DNA from: CAZTTH01 sp964615975
GTDB taxonomy: Bacteria > Verrucomicrobiota > Lentisphaeria > JABSQK01 > JAJFLO01
NCBI GenBank assembly: GCA_964615975.1
Contig: CAZTTH010000006.1
Span: 45,550 to 109,549, forward strand
DNA: 64,000 nucleotides
Reading direction: 5' to 3'
A program made the translations under genes and the position numbers. Below are positions 18,181-27,781 of this stretch, in pieces (the first letter of the stretch is position 1; each line of letters opens with the position of its first letter). Below the pieces are notes generated by a model, which worked only from the letters and a program-made list of their open reading frames with translations, was not told the origin of the DNA and did not search any database.

Positions 18181-18951
18181 ATGAATATCAATATTCTCCA
18201 ATCCGATAATGTGACCAAGCGATTTGGCGGAGTGGTGGCTGCGGATGAGGTTTCTTTCCGGATGAAACAACATGAAATTTTAGGATTGATAGGTCCCAAT
18301 GGCGCCGGCAAAACCACCATGTTCAATCTCATTACTGGTTTGGACACTCCCGATGAAGGGGAGATCCGGTTCAATGGTCGTTCAATCGCCCGCATGTCCG
18401 CGCATCAGGTGGTAAGAACAGGGATTGCCCGCACCTTTCAGAATATTCGTCTACTCGGTCATCTCTCGGTATTGGATAATGTAAAAATCGCATTTCATAT
18501 CCATATCCAGTATGGATTAATGAGCGCGGCCCTGCGATTGCCGCGTTACTTTCGTGAGGAACGCATGATTACAGAAAAATCTCGGGCTTATCTTGAATTG
18601 CTTCATTTGGATAAAGACCGTCATTTGCTTGCCAGTTCCCTGCCCTATGGCAGTCGGCGCAAACTTGAAATCGCCCGAGCCATGGCTACAGGCGCCAACC
18701 TGTTGTTGTTTGATGAGCCCGCGGCGGGGATGAATCCTCAGGAAACCAGTGAACTGATGACGATTATTCGCCGAATCAACAGGGAATATGGCCTTAGTAT
18801 TCTGCTCATCGAACATGATATGCGTCTGGTAATGAGTCTGTGTGAACGCTTGGTGGTCATGGATCATGGCAAGGTAATTGCTACTGGCGAGCCCAACGTT
18901 GTGAAATGCGATTGTGCCGTCATTGAAGCCTATCTGGGAGTAAAAAAGTAA
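18181..18951 (+). CDS. livG: Branched-chain amino-acid ABC transporter ATPase LivG
   Basis: The 256-residue ATPase has Walker A GPNGAGKTT, Q-loop FQNIRLLGHLSVLDNV, the LivG-type signature LPYGSRRKLEIARA, Walker B LLLFDEPAAGMNPQE and the switch histidine in LIEHDM. The NIRLLGHLSVLDNV and GMNPQET elements separate LivG from other ABC proteins. It powers import by the Liv permeases. In most genomes livF follows at once; here the next gene is a convergent YkgJ-type gene, so LivF must be supplied from elsewhere or LivG may work as a homodimer. Confidence 0.94.
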   Translation: MNINILQSDNVTKRFGGVVAADEVSFRMKQHEILGLIGPNGAGKTTMFNLITGLDTPDEGEIRFNGRSIARMSAHQVVRTGIARTFQNIRLLGHLSVLDNVKIAFHIHIQYGLMSAALRLPRYFREERMITEKSRAYLELLHLDKDRHLLASSLPYGSRRKLEIARAMATGANLLLFDEPAAGMNPQETSELMTIIRRINREYGLSILLIEHDMRLVMSLCERLVVMDHGKVIATGEPNVVKCDCAVIEAYLGVKK

Positions 18952-18965
18952 GCATAACAACCTTT

Positions 18966-19517
18966 TTAGCCGGTCTTATGTTCAAACGCTTGAGAAGCGG
19001 TGCGGACATGCAATTTAGCCTGTAGGGCCGCCAGTTTGTCGGGTGGAAGATTCAATTCCTTTAGTGCTTCGCGCATCTTCTCGGCGTTCTTGGAAACGGC
19101 ATAATATCCGCAGGATTCCAAAAAAACCGGATCACAGGTATAGATCAGATTGCGGGGATAATCACGGCACATTCCGGGTCGACTGGAATAAGAATCGCAT
19201 AATTTGGTATCCGGATCCCAGTGGGTACAGCGGAATATCAATACCTTGTCGCGACGATTATTGCCAATATATTCAAAGCCGTTAACCAAATGATGCCAGG
19301 TACGCAACACCCAGCGCACTGATTTGAAATAAAATAACGGGGCATAAATTCGAATCATTGGTGTTTCACAGCACGCACCGCAATTATTACATGAACCACA
19401 TAAATGATAACCCGGCTCTTTCTGGAATTTAAGCAATGCCCTGGTGCATCGCAGGTCAAAATTATATATGACACGCATCACCCATTTAATTGATTTTCTA
19501 ATCAAGCCATCTTTCAT
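18966..19517 (-). CDS. YkgJ-family cysteine-cluster protein
   Basis: The 183-residue protein has the cysteine pattern of the YkgJ/CxxCxxCC family: CGSCNNCGACC at about 40-50, then CTHWDPDTKLCDSYSSRP and CRDYP. These residues probably bind zinc or an iron-sulphur cluster. The family function is not established. The upper start (ATG 19517) overlaps the divergent gene starting at 19468 by 50 bases; an in-frame ATG at 19478 reduces this to 11. Neither has a clear Shine-Dalgarno. Confidence 0.85.
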   Translation of the reverse strand: MKDGLIRKSIKWVMRVIYNFDLRCTRALLKFQKEPGYHLCGSCNNCGACCETPMIRIYAPLFYFKSVRWVLRTWHHLVNGFEYIGNNRRDKVLIFRCTHWDPDTKLCDSYSSRPGMCRDYPRNLIYTCDPVFLESCGYYAVSKNAEKMREALKELNLPPDKLAALQAKLHVRTASQAFEHKTG

Positions 19518-21549
19518 CTTGTCGTTATTGCTTGTCGGATTGACGCTCTTGGTTTTTTATCCGGTCATTCATTATGATCATACCAACTGGGATGATCAGT
19601 TGTTTATTATCGGTAATCCATATCTTCGGGAACTATCCTGGTCAAATATTCTTGCCATTTTTACTCCTGGAAAGATTGAAGGTGAATTGATCTATATCCC
19701 GATTACCTATCTCTCGTTTTTTGCGGATCGATGCTGGTCTGACGGTTTATCCTCATCAACCATTCATGCGGGTAATTTGCTATTACATTTATTGAATGTC
19801 ATGCTGGTTTATTATCTGGTTGTGACCTGGAAATCCTCCCCCCTTATCGCTTTTTTTACCGCTGGTTTTTTTGCCATTCATCCACTGCAGGTGGAAGCGG
19901 TTGCCTGGATGATGGGGAGAAAAGAGGTGTTGTCGACCTTTCTGATGCTGCTGGCGACGGTGAATTATCAAAATTTTATCCGCCACAGTCGAAGGAAATA
20001 TTACCTCTCTGCTATAATCACGTTTGGTCTGGCGGTATTGGCTAAACCCACCATGATGGTTGGGCCTGTCATTTTTATCCTGATTCTTTATTATCACCAG
20101 CAATCGGACCGTTCCCAACTGATGTGGGTAATGCCTTTTTTTATCCTTTCGGTTGCTGTGATCATTATCAATAGGCATATATCGGTCATCAGCGATAACA
20201 TTTCTCCTGGCCACTTCTGGTATCGCCTCCAGTTTTTGCCCCACATCCTGGCGGGGTGGGTTAAGCGATTGCTCCTTTTCGATGATCCGAATGTGGTGTA
20301 TCTGTGGAAATCCGCCGCTGTTGCCGAGCATATTGTCCTGTTTGATTATGTTTTGATTTTCGCGCTTGGTTTCATCATTTTTAATGCGCTGGTGTCAGGG
20401 CAACGAACGGTCGCGTTTGGGTTGTTATGGGGGGTGATAACGTTCCTCCCTTCAACCGCTATTTACTTAATGGCAGAACGTGAGTATATCACCGCGGACC
20501 GGTATGGGTATTTCCCGTTGATCGGATTGTTTTTTGCCTTGTTTACTGCCTGGCGTTGTCATCAGCCGTTAGTAAAAAAAGTTCTACTGCTCATGCTGTT
20601 AACCGGTCTTGCCATCTCATTGCACGCTGCCAAAAGACAGGTGGCGATCTGGGAGAACAGTGAAACCCTCTGGCAATACGCTTTAGAGCAGGATCCCGCG
20701 AATCCCATGGCGTGTAATTTATTGGGTAATTATTACTTGACCATGGACAATTTCGCCTCTGGGCGAGAATGGCATCGTCGAGCAATTCAACATCAGCCAG
20801 ACTACCTGCTCGCCTATATCAATCTTGCCTGGAGTTTCGCCCGGACCAATGATTTCGCGCGCGCCGAAAAATATTACCTTCGAGCCTTGCGAATCCAGCA
20901 TGATAATATCGCCGCGCTCCTGGGAGTTGCTCGAGTTTATATGGAAATGAACAAATTTGATCAGGCAATCTTTAAACTTCAGTATTTATTACAGCGAGAT
21001 CCCACCCATTTTGAAGCATGTTACAACCTCGGATTGATATATAAACAACTGGGACAAAGCACTGAAGCATACCATGAATTTTCGCGCGCGGCAGCGATCA
21101 ATCCCCAGTTTGAAAAAGCCCATTTCAAGCTCGCGGTAATGGATCAAGCTGAAGGTCGATATCCGCAGGCATCCGAGCGATACCTGCAGGTGCTGGAGCT
21201 AAATCCCGACAATTATGAGGCACATTTTAATCTCGCAATGGTCTGTATCGCGATGCGGCAACCGGATCAGGCGTTAAAGCATTTACTCAAATTCGAAACC
21301 TTGAAACCGAATGATACCGACCTTAATTATTTTCTTGGTGTGATCAATTTTCAACGGGGTGAATATTATCTGGCAATAGCTTGTTGGTTGCAGTCGTTGG
21401 AAATGAATCCGGATTTAACCCTGGCTTGGCGTGATGTGGGGAACGCCTGGTTGCAATTGGGAAACACCTCCGAAGCGAAAAAATACTATGAACGGGCGCT
21501 GGCGGAGGGAGTGCCGGTTGATGAAAATATCCTCAAGCAACTCCAATAA
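19468..21549 (+). CDS. GT-C-like membrane protein with C-terminal TPR repeats
   Basis: The protein (693 residues from ATG 19468) has about ten membrane segments in its N-terminal 390 residues and about eight TPR units in the rest. The loop with NWDDQLFIIGNPYLR and the motif HPLQVEAVAWMMGRKEVLS are typical of the TMTC-like family of polytopic TPR proteins found across bacteria, related to GT-C glycosyltransferases that use lipid-linked sugars. It may glycosylate exported proteins or lipids; the substrate is unknown. Its start overlaps the 5' end of the opposing YkgJ gene. No terminator with a U tract follows. Confidence 0.85.
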   Translation: MTRITHLIDFLIKPSFILSLLLVGLTLLVFYPVIHYDHTNWDDQLFIIGNPYLRELSWSNILAIFTPGKIEGELIYIPITYLSFFADRCWSDGLSSSTIHAGNLLLHLLNVMLVYYLVVTWKSSPLIAFFTAGFFAIHPLQVEAVAWMMGRKEVLSTFLMLLATVNYQNFIRHSRRKYYLSAIITFGLAVLAKPTMMVGPVIFILILYYHQQSDRSQLMWVMPFFILSVAVIIINRHISVISDNISPGHFWYRLQFLPHILAGWVKRLLLFDDPNVVYLWKSAAVAEHIVLFDYVLIFALGFIIFNALVSGQRTVAFGLLWGVITFLPSTAIYLMAEREYITADRYGYFPLIGLFFALFTAWRCHQPLVKKVLLLMLLTGLAISLHAAKRQVAIWENSETLWQYALEQDPANPMACNLLGNYYLTMDNFASGREWHRRAIQHQPDYLLAYINLAWSFARTNDFARAEKYYLRALRIQHDNIAALLGVARVYMEMNKFDQAIFKLQYLLQRDPTHFEACYNLGLIYKQLGQSTEAYHEFSRAAAINPQFEKAHFKLAVMDQAEGRYPQASERYLQVLELNPDNYEAHFNLAMVCIAMRQPDQALKHLLKFETLKPNDTDLNYFLGVINFQRGEYYLAIACWLQSLEMNPDLTLAWRDVGNAWLQLGNTSEAKKYYERALAEGVPVDENILKQLQ

Positions 21550-21597
21550 ACCGGCACCGGAGGAATTTCCATGCACCATGACTTCGGTGCAAATTAA

Positions 21598-22371
21598 TTA
21601 CTGATCACAGGGGGGCAATGCCCACTCGATTGGTGGAATATTGTGTTCAGTCAGGAACCGATTAATTTGGGAAAAATGCCGGCAGCCAAAGAACCCATTA
21701 TAAGCGGAAAAAGGGGAGGGATGAGGGGCTTTCAGGATTAAATGACTGGGATTATCGATCAGAGGAATTTTAGTTTGCGCCGGGCGGCCCCAGAGAACGA
21801 AAACCAGGCGTTGGCGTTGGCGGTTCAATTCGCTGATGACCCGGTCAGTAAAATTTTCCCATCCCAAGCCAGCGTGGGATTGGGCTTGATGAGAGCGAAC
21901 GGTTAGTACTGTGTTTAACAGGAATACCCCTTGTTTAGCCCAGGAGGTCAGGCAACCGTGTTGGGGGAATGGAATGGAAAGATCCTGAGTCATCTCCTTG
22001 AAAATATTTACCAACGAGGGTGGTGGCGGCACTCCTGGATTGACCGAAAAACATAATCCATGTGCCTGGCCGGGACCGTGATAGGGGTCTTGACCAAGGA
22101 TGACAACCTTGACTTGATTAAACGGTGTCGACCAGAAGGCATTAAAAATTTTATTGCCGGGAGGATGGATGGTAAATTGCTTTTTTTCCTCGATCAGTGC
22201 GTTGCGCAGGTGCGTCATATAGGGTTTGTCGAATTCGTCCTGGAGTACAGTGAGCCATGAGGGTTCGAGATCAGGAGGGGGACGATCATTGGTTTTTTCT
22301 GGTTGTGGGGGTGAGGGACTGGCAAACAAGTCGAGCTGCAAATGGTCCGCGGATGTTCGGCTTTTATCCAT
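21598..22371 (-). CDS. ung: Uracil-DNA glycosylase, family 1, with N-terminal clamp-binding-like motif
   Basis: Ung removes uracil from DNA in base-excision repair. The 257-residue protein has the catalytic motif GQDPYHGP (Asp95) and the leucine-loop motif HPSPFSAY (His217; the usual form is HPSPLSAH). The core matches the E. coli enzyme from about residue 38. Before it is a 37-residue flexible, Pro-rich tail with QLDLF at residues 12-16, which fits the bacterial beta-clamp-binding consensus QL(S/D)LF. This would tie Ung to the replisome, as the PIP box does for nuclear UNG2 in eukaryotes. It follows the small exported-protein gene by 18 bases. Confidence 0.96.
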   Translation of the reverse strand: MDKSRTSADHLQLDLFASPSPPQPEKTNDRPPPDLEPSWLTVLQDEFDKPYMTHLRNALIEEKKQFTIHPPGNKIFNAFWSTPFNQVKVVILGQDPYHGPGQAHGLCFSVNPGVPPPPSLVNIFKEMTQDLSIPFPQHGCLTSWAKQGVFLLNTVLTVRSHQAQSHAGLGWENFTDRVISELNRQRQRLVFVLWGRPAQTKIPLIDNPSHLILKAPHPSPFSAYNGFFGCRHFSQINRFLTEHNIPPIEWALPPCDQ

Positions 22372-22389
22372 GACAATCGCCAGCCGGTC

Positions 22390-22794
22390 TTAATGCCCCA
22401 GTAAAGATCCGGGCACACTCGTTACCATGTTGGTGGTGCGTTTCGCCAGTTTGAAAGGCAATGAAATGGTTTTCATGGTCAAATCCCCGGTGGCCTGGAC
22501 GCCTGCTCCAATATCGCGAAATCCACTCGCCATATCGACTCCCGGAAGTACCGATAACGGCAATTTGGCGATTCCAATCGGCAATCGGATTACTTTTACA
22601 GCAGTCAGGGGGATATCGACAATATCATTGGCAACATTCCCCGCGTAAGGTGATGCCTGGGTCGCCATAATCACAGTTTCCGGTGTCGCCGGAATCCCGC
22701 CGCAGTATGAATTTAGCGGAATGAGAATCAGGTATCCCAGCAAAACCGTGAGAAAAAAATTAGGCAGATGGATTTGGTTTTCGAATCGTATCAT
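22390..22794 (-). CDS. Small exported protein of unknown function
   Basis: The product is 134 residues from the ATG at 22794 (upstream in-frame ATGs at 22827 and 22875 would put a long polar stretch before the signal). A hydrophobic stretch at about 12-26 looks like a signal peptide ending near Asn-Ser-Tyr-Cys. The mature part has alternating hydrophobic and Gly/Pro-rich segments (IVDIPLTAVKVIRLPIGIAKLPLS) that suggest membrane association or amphipathic strands. I do not recognise the family. ung follows 18 bases later on the same strand. No link between the two is known. Confidence 0.6.
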   Translation of the reverse strand: MIRFENQIHLPNFFLTVLLGYLILIPLNSYCGGIPATPETVIMATQASPYAGNVANDIVDIPLTAVKVIRLPIGIAKLPLSVLPGVDMASGFRDIGAGVQATGDLTMKTISLPFKLAKRTTNMVTSVPGSLLGH

Positions 22795-22900
22795 ACTATT
22801 GATTTTATCATCTGAACTGATTATCATTCGTTGCTCATTAATAATATGCGGTGAATATAAATCATGAATGACCATTGATAAAGGGTAAAATAAGAATCAT

Positions 22901-23713
22901 ATGAATTTCGAGCGTCTGAAGCGTGGGATTTCTTATCTGCTCAACATCCCATATTCTCAATTCTCCCTTTATTATCTCAATTCCATCGCCCAGCAGTGGC
23001 GTTTGCCGCATCATATCGGTATCATCCTTGACGGCAATCGACGTTATGCGCGGGAAAATCATTTGCCATCGATTATTGAAGGTCACGCATTGGGGGCAGA
23101 AAAGTTATTTCAGGTATTGGATTGGAGTTTTGACCTTGGCATTCGCATTGTCACCATCTGGATCTTTTCACTTGACAATTTCAAGCGCGATGAAGATGAG
23201 GTGAAGAAACTGTTAAACCTGATCGAGAAGGAGACCCGGCGGTTTATCACCCACGAGAAAATTCACAACCGTCGCATCAAAGTACGATACCTTGGCAGGC
23301 TCGAGTTATTGCCTGAGAGTTTGCGTGCTGCCATTGGCGAAATCGAAAATGCCACCTCATCCTACGACTCCTTCTATCTCAATGTCGCCATCGCGTATGG
23401 GGGGCGGGAAGAAATCGTGGATGCCTTTACGGGGTTTCTCCAGGACAAGAATAATTCAGGCAAGTCCATCGACGATATTCTTGTGAACGGTGATTTAGAG
23501 AACTTTTCCTCCTTTCTCTATACTAAATCCATGCCCGACCCGGATTTGATTATACGCACCAGCGGCGAGCTCCGCTTGTCAGGATTTTTGCTCTGGCAAA
23601 GCGCGTATTCGGAATTTTATTTTTGTGATACGTTCTGGCCGGCCTTCCGCAAACTTGATCTGATGCGCGCGCTCCATTCATACGATCTGAGGCAGCGCCG
23701 CTTTGGACGTTAG
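22901..23713 (+). CDS. uppS: cis-Prenyltransferase (undecaprenyl diphosphate synthase family)
   Basis: The 270-residue protein has the catalytic-Asp motif HHIGIILDGNRRYARE (Asp44), TIWIFSLDNFKR, and the C-terminal IIRTSGELRLSGFLLWQSAYSEFYF motif that binds isopentenyl diphosphate. It builds the C55 (or similar) lipid carrier for cell-wall and surface sugars. Two features recall archaeal/long-chain cis-prenyltransferases rather than E. coli UppS: DGNRRYA instead of DGNGRWA, and an extra N-terminal arm of about 35 residues. The chain length of the product is therefore uncertain. mreB follows 176 bases downstream on the same strand. Confidence 0.93.
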   Translation: MNFERLKRGISYLLNIPYSQFSLYYLNSIAQQWRLPHHIGIILDGNRRYARENHLPSIIEGHALGAEKLFQVLDWSFDLGIRIVTIWIFSLDNFKRDEDEVKKLLNLIEKETRRFITHEKIHNRRIKVRYLGRLELLPESLRAAIGEIENATSSYDSFYLNVAIAYGGREEIVDAFTGFLQDKNNSGKSIDDILVNGDLENFSSFLYTKSMPDPDLIIRTSGELRLSGFLLWQSAYSEFYFCDTFWPAFRKLDLMRALHSYDLRQRRFGR

Positions 23714-23889
23714 GATCAGGGAGTCGATATATTTTTTTATTATCGTCCGCGGTGCTTTTATTCCATTTTTGTGATGATAGTATTTAGCTATTTTTTAGCG
23801 GCGATAACGCCGTCAATGGTATCACGGAATTATCTACATATTAACAGTTTAATGACGTTTTGTCGTTATCATTAATTTTCAACAAAACT

Positions 23890-24906
23890 ATGGCACTTAC
23901 AATTATTGGCAGATTTCAAAAGTTTGTATCGAACGATATCGGGATCGATCTGGGAACCGCAAATACCCTTGTCCATTTGCGGGGACAGGGAATTGTTTTG
24001 AATGAACCCTCAATCGTTTCCATAAACAAGGATACCCGCAAGGTGTTGGCGGTCGGAATCGAAGCGAAACGGATGTTGGGACGTACTCCCGGCTCAATCG
24101 AGACGATCCGCCCCTTAAGGCAGGGAGTGATTACGGATTTGGAAATCGCGGAGGAAATGCTGCGTTATTTCATCCAAAAAGTACACCATCGCATCAAAAT
24201 CTTTCAGCCGCGGATCTTGATCGCCGTTCCATCCGGTATTACAGAAGTAGAAACCAAGGCCGTCAAGGACAGCGCCGACCGTGCCGGCGCCCGCGATATC
24301 AAGCTCATTCCCCAACCCATGGCATCGGCGTTGGGAGCGGATTTGCCGGTCTCCGAACCGATCGGCAGCATGATTGTTGATATCGGTGGCGGCACGACCG
24401 AGGTTGCCATCATCTCGCTCAATGGCATTGTGCGCAGCAACAGCGTTCGGACTGCCGGCGACAGCATGGATGGCGCGATTGAAAAATATGTTTATGAGCA
24501 ATACAACCTATTGATCGGGCCACGCATGTCGGAAGATATCAAGATCCAGATTGGCAGCACCTATCCCATGGATGAGGAAAAAAGCATGCAGATCAAAGGT
24601 CGTGATGAGCGCACCAATATCCCGAAAACCATCTCCATTAATTCCGTGGAAATTCGTGAAGCATTACAGAAGCCCCTGGCTGAGATTGTCGAAGCGATAA
24701 AAACCGTTTTCAAGGAATGTCCCCCAGAACTTTCTGGAGATTTGATCGATCGCGGCATCTCAATCGCTGGAGGTGGCGCCTTGCTGAAAGGTATCGACAA
24801 AACCCTATCAGAAGAAACGTCATTGCCGGTGACGATCGTGCCCGAACCTTTGCATTCAGTAGCACGTGGGACCGGCATCGCCCTGGATCGTGGTTATCTG
24901 GATTGA
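23890..24906 (+). CDS. mreB: Rod-shape actin homologue MreB
   Basis: MreB polymerises under the inner membrane and guides wall synthesis. The protein (338 residues from ATG 23890) has the phosphate-1 motif NDIGIDLGTANTLV, phosphate-2 IVDIGGGTTEVAIISL and the adenosine motif SIAGGGALLKGID. Length and sequence are typical of the family. A hydrophobic start (MALTIIGRF) may act as the membrane anchor. I chose 23890 because upstream codons to 23860 are not conserved in the family. mreC and mreD, which usually follow, are absent; mutS comes next. Confidence 0.97.
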   Translation: MALTIIGRFQKFVSNDIGIDLGTANTLVHLRGQGIVLNEPSIVSINKDTRKVLAVGIEAKRMLGRTPGSIETIRPLRQGVITDLEIAEEMLRYFIQKVHHRIKIFQPRILIAVPSGITEVETKAVKDSADRAGARDIKLIPQPMASALGADLPVSEPIGSMIVDIGGGTTEVAIISLNGIVRSNSVRTAGDSMDGAIEKYVYEQYNLLIGPRMSEDIKIQIGSTYPMDEEKSMQIKGRDERTNIPKTISINSVEIREALQKPLAEIVEAIKTVFKECPPELSGDLIDRGISIAGGGALLKGIDKTLSEETSLPVTIVPEPLHSVARGTGIALDRGYLD

Positions 24907-25068
24907 TAAGGCAGATTACCCAAGCGAACAGAGGTACTGAGATTTACCTGTTGATGCATGACGATGTGATTTTCCGAAGGTAACTCCCGGCAGGATTCAT
25001 TTCATTTTACTAGATACATATTTCAACCTTTTTCACGCGATCGTGATTAGCGATCAACTTGATCAGCC

Positions 25069-27585
25069 ATGAGTTCCGATACTGCGCTTACACCGATGAT
25101 GGTGCAATACCGTCAGTCAAAAAGTTCGATTACACCTGATACTCTCCTCTTGTTTCGCATGGGAGATTTCTATGAAATGTTTTTTGAAGATGCAGTGCGG
25201 GGCAGCCAGCTATTGGACATTGCATTAACCCGACGCGCTGGAGTGGCGATGGCGGGCATTCCTTTTCACGCCTTGGGAAATTATCTTCCTAAAATCCTCA
25301 GTGCCGGTGTCAAGGTCGCGATTGCCGAGCAGATGGAAGACCCGAAAACCGCCAAGGGCATTGTCAAACGTGAGATCACTCAGATCATTACTCCGGGGAC
25401 GATTGTCGATGGCGCTGTGTTATCAGGAAATATCGCTAATTTCTTAGTCGCGGTCGTCGATGCCGGCAAGGGGTGTTATGGCCTGGCTTTCCTTGACATC
25501 AGCACCGGCGATTTTCGCGTTACCGAAGTTTCTTCACTGGAGCAATTGGAAATTGAATTGAATCATTGGCAACCCCGGGAATGCCTGCTGACCGAGAGTT
25601 TGTATCAAAACTGGCTGGGACATCACCGGCTGGAAAATCTTCCCCAATTGGTCTGGACGCCACTGGATGAGACGGTGTTTGATTTCACCCTGGCAAACGC
25701 GCTCTTGTGCCGACATTTTCAACTGCAATCATTGGATGGTTTTGGTTGTCGTGAATATCCCCATGCAGTCAGTGCCGCCGGGGCGGTTTTGCATTATGCT
25801 CAAAACAATCTTCGCCGACCGGCAGATCATATTACCCGGCTCAAGGTTTTTTCACCACAAACCAATATGATCATCGACCGCATATCCCAACGCAATCTGG
25901 AACTCGTCGATCCATTATTTAATGACAACCGGAACTCGACCCTGCTGGGAGTGCTCAATCATACCATTACCCCCATGGGAAACCGTCTGATCAGAGAATG
26001 GATTCTTCGCCCCTTATTGGTGGTGGATGCTATCAATGCCCGCCTGGATGCAATAACGTTTTTTATTGCGCGACAACTCCTGCTGATGGATCTGCGCGAC
26101 AATCTCAAAGCTGTCAAAGACATCGAACGGATCATTACCCGCTTGAATATCAGCTCTGGCAATGCCCGTGATTTGGTCCAGTTGGAACGTGCCTTGTCCG
26201 CTCTCCCCGCCCTCAAATTGTTGTTGGTAAATACTGATGCACCGGATAAAATTCAATCATTGAATCGCCTACTTATAGAACTGCCCGAAATCATTGATGT
26301 CATTACCAAAGCGATTGCTGATGAACCGCCATTAACCTTGAAAGAAGGTGGTGTCATCCGATCCGGATATAATGCCGACCTCGATGAACTGCGCAGCGCC
26401 TCGCGAGAAGGGAAAAACTGGATCGCGGAATTGCAGCAGCAGGAACAGGAGCGTACCGGGATAAAAACCCTTAAGGTTCGTTTCAACCGGGTCTTCGGCT
26501 ACTTCATTGAAGTCAGCAAGTCCCAACTTGCCAATGTCCCGCCGAATTATACCCGCAAACAAACGCTGGTAAATGCCGAACGGTTTATCACCCCGGAACT
26601 CAAAACCATTGAAGATAAAATCATTGGCGCAGACGAAAAGGCGAATGCCCTTGAATACGAGCTCTTTCAGAATGTGCGCGAACAGGTCATCGAAGAAACC
26701 GTTAGGATACAGTCGATTGCCGGCGCCATAGCCGAATTAGACACCCTGGCGGCATTGGCTGAGGCAGCAATGAAAAACAATTATCGTCGGCCAACTCTGG
26801 TCGATCATTCAGTCATCGATATTCAGACTGGCCGTCATCCGGTTATCGAACAATTGCATCGGGAAGAAACATTTGTCCCCAACGATATCAAATTGCATCA
26901 TGACACCGATCAGCTACTGATCATCACCGGACCCAACATGGCAGGAAAATCGACTTATATTCGCCAAACAGCCTTGCTGGTCCTGATGGCGCAGATGGGC
27001 AGTTATATCCCTGCTGCGGCCGCAACCATCGGGATAGTTGATCGTATTTTCACCCGGATTGGCGCTGCCGACGATCTCTCCCGCGGCCAGAGCACATTTA
27101 TGGTGGAGATGTTGGAAACCGCGAATATCATGAATAATGCCACCGCACGCAGTCTGGTCATTCTCGATGAAATTGGTCGCGGCACCAGTACCTATGATGG
27201 CCTGAGTCTGGCCTGGGCAGTGGCGGAACACCTGCATAATCATCCGCAGCTGGGATGCCTAACCCTGTTCGCGACTCATTACCATGAGTTAACCGGTCTG
27301 GCTCAAACCCATGCTCGGGTTAAGAATTATAATGTGCTGGTCAAGGAAACTGGCGGTTCAGTCAAATTTCTCCATCAGATCGTCCCAGGCGCTGCTGACA
27401 AAAGTTATGGCATCCATGTTGCCCAACTGGCTGGTCTGCCCAGGTCCATCATTGAACGTGCCGGCGAAATTCTAACCAATTTGGAAGGTGAGGCGATCGA
27501 TGAGATCGAGCATCTGCCCAAACTCGCCAAATCCCGCCGCAAGTCCAGAGAACCATCCCCCCAGCCGGACTTGTTTTCGCTTTGA
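25069..27585 (+). CDS. mutS: DNA mismatch repair protein MutS
   Basis: MutS recognises mispairs and small loops. The 838-residue protein has the mismatch-reading FYE motif (Phe34, Glu36) in domain I, the connector, lever and clamp domains, and the ATPase with Walker A TGPNMAGKST (about 619-628), DDLSRGQSTFMVEM, Walker B LVILDEIGRGTSTYDG and the ATHYHEL motif. The C-terminus ends with QPDLFSL (residues 832-838), which fits a beta-clamp-binding motif. No mutL is next to it. Confidence 0.98.
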   Translation: MSSDTALTPMMVQYRQSKSSITPDTLLLFRMGDFYEMFFEDAVRGSQLLDIALTRRAGVAMAGIPFHALGNYLPKILSAGVKVAIAEQMEDPKTAKGIVKREITQIITPGTIVDGAVLSGNIANFLVAVVDAGKGCYGLAFLDISTGDFRVTEVSSLEQLEIELNHWQPRECLLTESLYQNWLGHHRLENLPQLVWTPLDETVFDFTLANALLCRHFQLQSLDGFGCREYPHAVSAAGAVLHYAQNNLRRPADHITRLKVFSPQTNMIIDRISQRNLELVDPLFNDNRNSTLLGVLNHTITPMGNRLIREWILRPLLVVDAINARLDAITFFIARQLLLMDLRDNLKAVKDIERIITRLNISSGNARDLVQLERALSALPALKLLLVNTDAPDKIQSLNRLLIELPEIIDVITKAIADEPPLTLKEGGVIRSGYNADLDELRSASREGKNWIAELQQQEQERTGIKTLKVRFNRVFGYFIEVSKSQLANVPPNYTRKQTLVNAERFITPELKTIEDKIIGADEKANALEYELFQNVREQVIEETVRIQSIAGAIAELDTLAALAEAAMKNNYRRPTLVDHSVIDIQTGRHPVIEQLHREETFVPNDIKLHHDTDQLLIITGPNMAGKSTYIRQTALLVLMAQMGSYIPAAAATIGIVDRIFTRIGAADDLSRGQSTFMVEMLETANIMNNATARSLVILDEIGRGTSTYDGLSLAWAVAEHLHNHPQLGCLTLFATHYHELTGLAQTHARVKNYNVLVKETGGSVKFLHQIVPGAADKSYGIHVAQLAGLPRSIIERAGEILTNLEGEAIDEIEHLPKLAKSRRKSREPSPQPDLFSL

Positions 27586-27781
27586 GAATCTGATCATATT
27601 ATCATTGCCACATAACCAGAGACCTACTTCGTGAATAATATCGAGGCGTTCATCGTTGTCACGATGTAAACCCATATAATGGTAGAAGCAATTAGAATTG
27701 GGGATAAATTCTCCATCAATTAGAGTCTCTGAATCATGTGATCATTAATTGTTCATCATCGATGACATTTCGTTTAACCAA

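Noticed and set aside
21573..21590. GCACC...GGTGC hairpin between the GT-C/TPR gene and ung
   Set aside because: The stem is only 5 bp and no U tract follows on either strand, so it is not called a terminator.
24115..24501. Minus-strand frame of 128 codons inside mreB
   Set aside because: It is antisense to highly conserved MreB sequence and shows no motif of its own.
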